Positions 59,931 to 64,000 of a stretch of 64,000 bases of DNA are shown here, one piece after another. A program made the translations under genes and the position numbers. This DNA is from Mycolicibacter algericus DSM 45454 (GTDB lineage Bacteria; Actinomycetota; Actinomycetes; Mycobacteriales; Mycobacteriaceae): positions 1-64,000 of the forward strand of contig NZ_MVHC01000013.1 in NCBI RefSeq assembly GCF_002086455.1. The letters are read 5' to 3'. How positions within the stretch are numbered: the stretch's first letter is position 1; every line of letters starts with the position of its first letter. The notes beneath the pieces were generated by a model. The model made no database searches. It was given only the letters and a program-made list of their open reading frames with translations, and was not told the origin of the DNA.

Positions 59931-60422
59931 ATGGCGAGCGCTGTGTTGCGGATCGTGCTGATCTACGTCTTGGTCGAGTCGGCGGCGGTTGCCGCGCTGA
60001 TCTGGGGGATCGGTTTCGGCTGGACCGCACTGCTGTTGTTGGGCGCATTTCTGGTGGGCCTGGCATTGTCGGCCGGGCAGATCAAGCGCCAGGTAGCCCG
60101 GTTGCGTTCCGGCGCGGGGCAGCGTGTGCTCGCCGACGGTGGGCTGATCGCGGCGGGCACGCTGCTGGTCGTGGTCCCCGGACCGGTGACCACGCTGGCG
60201 GGCCTGGCACTGCTGGCGCCTCCGACCAGGGCTGCTGCCCGCCCGCTGCTGGCCGGGGCGGCAGCCGCCGGGCTCGGCCGTCGCACACCACTGGTGGCTG
60301 CCACGGTCGTCGGTCGACGCTGGTACACCGCCCGGCGCACGCCGGGCCGCCGCACCGACTACATCGACGCCGAATTCGTCGACGTCACCGAGACCCACCG
60401 GCCCGCCCTGTCCCGCGGTTGA
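59931..60422 (+). CDS. fxsA: FxsA family membrane protein
   Basis: 163 residues with two N-terminal hydrophobic helices and a third near residue 75, in the FxsA pattern: 'VLIYVLVESAAVAALIWGIGFG', 'ADGGLIAAGTLLVVVPGPVT'. The overexpressed E. coli protein lessens F-plasmid exclusion; role in mycobacteria unknown. Matches Rv2053c. 25 bp before the amidohydrolase. Confidence 0.88.
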   Translation: MASAVLRIVLIYVLVESAAVAALIWGIGFGWTALLLLGAFLVGLALSAGQIKRQVARLRSGAGQRVLADGGLIAAGTLLVVVPGPVTTLAGLALLAPPTRAAARPLLAGAAAAGLGRRTPLVAATVVGRRWYTARRTPGRRTDYIDAEFVDVTETHRPALSRG

Positions 60423-60447
60423 TCCGACACCCCGTACTTTCTACGTC

Positions 60448-62049
60448 GTGACCGTTGTGCCCGGGGCTCCCACGTCGCTGTTGCTCGGCGGACGTATCCA
60501 CAGCCCGAGTCATCCCGATGCCACCGCGATGGCCGTCCGCGACGGGGTGGTCGCCTGGCTGGGCAGCGACGCCGTCGGTCGCGAGCAGTTTCCGCAAGCC
60601 GACGTCACCGACCTCGACGGGGCTTTGGTGACGCCGGGTTTCGTCGACAGCCATGTCCATGTCACCGAGACCGGGCTGTGCCGCACCGGCCTGGATCTGC
60701 GGCCGGCCAGCTCACAACGGCACTGCCTGCAGTTGATCGCCGATTACGCGGCGGCTCATCCCGACCAGCCGATCTGGGGGCACGGTTGGGACGAGTCGGG
60801 CTGGCCCGACGGTGCCGCCCCGGACACCGAAGCGCTCGACGCGGTGGTGGGCGAGCGCCCGGCCTACCTGTCCCGGGTCGATGCCCACTCGGCGCTGGCT
60901 TCGAGCGGGCTGCGCAAGCGGGTGCCGAAACTGTCGGCGGACTCCGGCATCGGGCCGCTGTCCGGCTCCGACCACCACCTGGTTCGCGCCGCGGCCCGAG
61001 AGCTGCTCACCGCACCGCAGCGCGCCGCTGCCCGCACCGCCGCCCTGGATGCCGCCGCCGCGGTGGGCATCGTCGCGGTCCACGAGTGCGCCGGCCCGGA
61101 CATCGGCGGCTCCGATGACTGGCGGGAGTTGCGGGCACTGCACCACGGTGTCGAGGTCATCGGTTACTGGGGCGAACCGGTCACCAGTGCCGCCCGGGCC
61201 CGCGAACTGCTCGCCGACACCGGCGCCCGGGGTCTGGCCGGCGATCTGTTCGTCGACGGTGCGCTGGGCTCACACACCGCCTGGCTGCATGAGCCCTACG
61301 CCGACGCCGCCGGCTGCACCGGGGTGTGTCACCTGGACGCCGAGTCCGTCGCCGCCCATCTGTGGGCGTGTACCGAGGCCGGGGTGACCGCCGGGTTCCA
61401 CGTCATCGGGGACGCCGCGGTATCCGCGGTGACCACGGCGCTGCAGCAGGTGGTGCAGCACTTCGGAGTCGCGGCGGTGGCGGCCTGCGGGCACCGGCTG
61501 GAGCATCTGGAGATGGTCAGCGTCGAGCAGGCCGCCCAGCTGGGATCGTGGGGCGTGATCGCCAGCATGCAGCCGGGATTCGACGCGCTGTGGGGCGGCG
61601 ACGACGGCATGTACGCCCAGCGGTTGGGCGCGCAACGCGCCGCGGGACTGAACCCGTTCGCGCTGTTAGCATCCCGAGGCGTGCCCCTCGCGTTCGGTTC
61701 CGACAGCCCGGTCACCGAGCTCGATCCGTGGGCCGCGGTCCGCGCGGCCGCGCACCACCGCACGCCGGGCAGCGCGGTGTCGATGCGGGCGGCATTCGCC
61801 GCCGCAACACGCGGTGGCTGGCGCGCCGCCGGCATCAACGACGGCATCAGCGGCACCCTGGTGCCCGGCGCACCGGCCTCCTACGCCGTCTGGGAGCCCA
61901 CCCGGCTGGCCGTCGAGGCGCCCCGCGACACGGTTCAGCGATGGTCGACCGATCCGCGCTCACGGGTGCCGGCGCTACCGGTACTGGAGCCGGGCGACTC
62001 ACCGTTGTGTCGGCGCACCGTGCACCGGGGTGTGGTGCTGCATGGCTGA
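60448..62049 (+). CDS. Amidohydrolase family protein (YtcJ-like, amidohydrolase 3)
   Basis: 533 residues. Metal ligands: '[13 protein letters not shown]' (H-x-H), '[11 protein letters not shown]' (His), 'RLEHLEM' (His), '[15 protein letters not shown]' (Asp). Such proteins hydrolyse amide or ester bonds; the substrate is not known. TACTTT ends 7 bases before the GTG start (leaderless). The end overlaps lnt by 8 bp, so both are probably cotranscribed. Lies where M. tuberculosis has Rv2052c. Confidence 0.88.
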   Translation: MTVVPGAPTSLLLGGRIHSPSHPDATAMAVRDGVVAWLGSDAVGREQFPQADVTDLDGALVTPGFVDSHVHVTETGLCRTGLDLRPASSQRHCLQLIADYAAAHPDQPIWGHGWDESGWPDGAAPDTEALDAVVGERPAYLSRVDAHSALASSGLRKRVPKLSADSGIGPLSGSDHHLVRAAARELLTAPQRAAARTAALDAAAAVGIVAVHECAGPDIGGSDDWRELRALHHGVEVIGYWGEPVTSAARARELLADTGARGLAGDLFVDGALGSHTAWLHEPYADAAGCTGVCHLDAESVAAHLWACTEAGVTAGFHVIGDAAVSAVTTALQQVVQHFGVAAVAACGHRLEHLEMVSVEQAAQLGSWGVIASMQPGFDALWGGDDGMYAQRLGAQRAAGLNPFALLASRGVPLAFGSDSPVTELDPWAAVRAAAHHRTPGSAVSMRAAFAAATRGGWRAAGINDGISGTLVPGAPASYAVWEPTRLAVEAPRDTVQRWSTDPRSRVPALPVLEPGDSPLCRRTVHRGVVLHG

Positions 62050-63736
62050 GACCACCGACCATCCCGACACCGTGGTCGATGCCGGCCCGAATCGGTTGGA
62101 ACGCCTCGGTATCGCGGCAGCCGACCGCTGGGCCCAACTGGCGGCGTCGGTGTTGGCCGGGATGCTGCTTCGGGCCAGCTTCCCGCCGCTGAACTGGTGG
62201 TGGGCGGCGATCCTGGCCTTCGGGCTGCTGGGGTGGGTGCTCATTCGCCGCGAGACCACCCTGGCCGGCGGTTTCGGTTACGGCCTGCTGTGCGGCCTGG
62301 CGTTCTATCTGCCGCTGCTGCCGTGGGTGGGCGGGCTGGTCGGCGCGCTGCCCTGGCTGATGCTGGCGCTGCTGTGCGCGCTGTTTCCCGCCGTATTCGG
62401 GGCGGCGGCGGTGGCGGTGCGCAATCTGGCGGGCTGGCCGGTGTGGTTCGCGTTGCTGTGGGCCGCGCAGGAATGGGCGAAGTCGGTGATCCCGTTCGGC
62501 GGATTCCCTTGGGGGGCTGTCGGATACGGCCAGACGGCCGGACCGCTGCTGCCGCTGGTGGCGCTCGGCGGGGTGCCGCTGCTGTCGCTGGCCGTGGCGC
62601 TGACCGGCTGTGCCGGGACCGCGCTGAGCGTCGAGATCATCCGGTGGCTGCGGTCGGATACACCGCCGACCGCGGACAACGGCCGCCCGCCGGCGGTGCT
62701 GCTACCCGGCCTGTGCATCTGTCTGGTGCTGTTGTCGGCGGTGGTGGTGTGGCCCGGGGTGCGCCGCTCCGGCGCGGGCGCCGGTGACGACCCGGCGATC
62801 ACGGTGGCGGCGGTGCAGGGCAACGTGCCGCGGCTCGGGCTGGACTTCAACGCCCAGCGCCGCCAGGTGTTGGACTATCACGTCCGGGAAACGCTGCGGT
62901 TGGCCGACGACGTCGAGGCCGGGCGGGCGGCCGCGCCGTTGTTCGTGATCTGGCCGGAGAACGCGTCCGATATCGATCCGATGGCGAACGCCGACGCCGC
63001 GCGAGAGATCACCATGGCCGCCCAGGCGATCGACGCCCCGATCCTGGTGGGCACCGTGCGTGCGGCGCCCGGCTGGACCCGGGAGAACCCGGTGGCGACG
63101 AACTCGGTGCTGGTGTGGGATCCGCAGACCGGTCCGGGGGAGAGCCACGACAAGCGGATCGTGCAGCCGTTCGGGGAGTACCTGCCGTGGCGCGGGTTCT
63201 TCCGTCACCTGTCCGGCTACGCCGACCGGGCAGGCTATTTCGTGCCGGGCGGCGGCGACGGCGTGGTGCATGTCGCGGGCGTTCCGGTCGGCGTGGCCAC
63301 CTGCTGGGAGGTGATCTTCGACCGGGCGCCCCGGGAATCGGTCTTGGCCGGCGCCCAGCTGCTGGCGGTGCCGTCGAACAACGCCACGTTCGACGAGGCG
63401 ATGAGCGAGCAGCAGCTGGCGTTCGCCAAGGTGCGCGCGGTCGAGCATGACCGCTACGTCGTCGTCGCCGGCACCACCGGGATCAGCGCGGTGGTCGCTC
63501 CCGACGGCCGCGAACTGGCCCGCACGGCGTTCTTCGAACCCGCCTACCTGGACGCTCACGTGCGGCTCAAGACCGCGCTGACCCCGGCCACCCGGTGGGC
63601 GCCGATCCTGCAGTGGGTGCTGCTCGGCGCGGCTGTTGCCGGCCTGCTGGCGGCAGTACGGCAAAATGGTCGCTTCACATGGTTCAAGCGTCGTAGCACC
63701 GGCGCCGATGTTGACTCCGAGGAGCGGCGCCGATGA
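62042..63736 (+). CDS. lnt: Apolipoprotein N-acyltransferase Lnt
   Basis: 564 residues: about seven membrane helices (residues 25-235), then a nitrilase-like domain. Catalytic Glu in '[13 protein letters not shown]', Lys in '[15 protein letters not shown]', Cys in '[15 protein letters not shown]'. Adds the third acyl chain to lipoproteins, completing the work of Lgt encoded at 36 kb. In M. tuberculosis this domain is fused to Ppm1; here it ends with its own stop, overlapping ppm1 by 4 bp, as in M. smegmatis. Confidence 0.95.
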   Translation: MAETTDHPDTVVDAGPNRLERLGIAAADRWAQLAASVLAGMLLRASFPPLNWWWAAILAFGLLGWVLIRRETTLAGGFGYGLLCGLAFYLPLLPWVGGLVGALPWLMLALLCALFPAVFGAAAVAVRNLAGWPVWFALLWAAQEWAKSVIPFGGFPWGAVGYGQTAGPLLPLVALGGVPLLSLAVALTGCAGTALSVEIIRWLRSDTPPTADNGRPPAVLLPGLCICLVLLSAVVVWPGVRRSGAGAGDDPAITVAAVQGNVPRLGLDFNAQRRQVLDYHVRETLRLADDVEAGRAAAPLFVIWPENASDIDPMANADAAREITMAAQAIDAPILVGTVRAAPGWTRENPVATNSVLVWDPQTGPGESHDKRIVQPFGEYLPWRGFFRHLSGYADRAGYFVPGGGDGVVHVAGVPVGVATCWEVIFDRAPRESVLAGAQLLAVPSNNATFDEAMSEQQLAFAKVRAVEHDRYVVVAGTTGISAVVAPDGRELARTAFFEPAYLDAHVRLKTALTPATRWAPILQWVLLGAAVAGLLAAVRQNGRFTWFKRRSTGADVDSEERRR

Positions 63737-64000
63737 GTGATCGTCCCAGCCTGCACACGCTGGTGGTGGTTCCCACCTACAACGAGTTGGAGAATCTGCC
63801 GATCATCCTCGGCCGGCTGCAGCAGGCCCGCCCAGACGTGCACGTCCTGGTGGTCGACGACGGCAGCCCCGACGGGACCGGCAAGCTCGCCGACGAGCTG
63901 GCCGCCGCGGACCCGGAGCGTATCCACGTGATGCACCGCACCGCCAAGGCCGGCCTGGGCGCGGCCTATCTCGCCGGTTTCGCTTGGGGGCTGGCCCGCC
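63733..64000 (+). CDS. ppm1: Polyprenol-phosphate mannosyltransferase Ppm1 (start only)
   Basis: The window ends after 89 codons. GT2 fold start: '[17 protein letters not shown]', then '[17 protein letters not shown]' (metal/donor Asp) and '[15 protein letters not shown]'. It makes polyprenyl-phosphomannose, the donor for lipoarabinomannan and protein mannosylation. The separate Lnt upstream probably acts as its membrane partner. ATG overlaps the lnt stop. Confidence 0.94.
   Translation, partial: MSDRPSLHTLVVVPTYNELENLPIILGRLQQARPDVHVLVVDDGSPDGTGKLADELAAADPERIHVMHRTAKAGLGAAYLAGFAWGLAR

Overview
The window is chromosomal DNA of a mycobacterium. It is very GC-rich, has many GTG starts, and its genes have close M. 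tuberculosis counterparts in nearly M. tuberculosis order. Several differences argue against the tuberculosis complex: lnt and ppm1 are separate genes, an uninterrupted 13E12-type gene sits where phiRv1 lies in H37Rv, a BioQ regulator is present, and some blocks are lost or rearranged. A Mycolicibacter-like or other environmental mycobacterium is possible, but the species cannot be fixed from this sequence alone. Comparisons with M. tuberculosis gene order are from general knowledge, not from a search.

Layout. 1-5.4 kb: end of a VapC-type toxin gene, glgX/treX, a sugar O-acyltransferase and a RipD-like secreted NlpC/P60 pseudoenzyme. 5.5-13.5 kb: biotin block (bioA, bioF, bioD, a 2H phosphoesterase, a 13E12 HNH protein, bioQ, bioB, bsaP, a DUF2567 protein), with two copies of a TGAAC-N3-GTTCA operator. 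13.5-19.1 kb: a lipase, then nrtR divergent from nadABC around a perfect palindrome. 19.1-20 kb: two tandem F420-type nitroreductase-like genes. 20.1-26.9 kb: his operon hisD-C-B-H-A-impA-hisF-hisI, with six 57-bp tandem repeats between impA and hisF. 26.9-30.2 kb: three coiled-coil genes, two of them DivIVA-like paralogues. 30.2-37.5 kb: bcpB, then trpE, a Trp-region membrane protein, trpC-B-A and lgt. 37.5-45.5 kb: TM2 protein, pykA, tesB, two membrane proteins, a lipase, adenylate cyclase, YnfA, a tRNA-Leu(CAA) and pdtaR. 45.5-53.9 kb: pafA-B-C, a DUF2510 protein, tatA-tatC, helY and a DUF4333 protein. 53.9-64 kb: a 5'-3' exonuclease, pepE, two F420-type flavin-fold oxidoreductases, an SDR, a small HTH protein, an iron-centre repair hemerythrin, dienelactone hydrolase, fxsA, an amidohydrolase, lnt and the start of ppm1.

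How the genes work together. Most operons show 1-8 bp start/stop overlaps (ATGA, GTGA), so translation is coupled. The lone hisA is expected to be the bifunctional PriA that also serves tryptophan synthesis, since no trpF is present. lgt, lnt and ppm1 together cover lipoprotein lipidation and mannosyl donor supply. pafABC, Tat and HelY form one protein and RNA quality-control and export block. Many genes have a TAnnnT -10 box only 6-8 bases before the start codon, which indicates leaderless mRNAs.

Main points for follow-up: the 57-bp repeat family, found at two loci, in frame with hisF and able to fold into a hairpin with a compensatory change; the DivIVA-like cassette with duplicated promoter and long leaders; the BioQ, NrtR and iron-centre-repair operators; a tRNA-Leu(CAA) without a long variable arm; and several synteny breaks (treYZ, cydABDC and chaA missing from their usual places; pdtaR joined to pafA).
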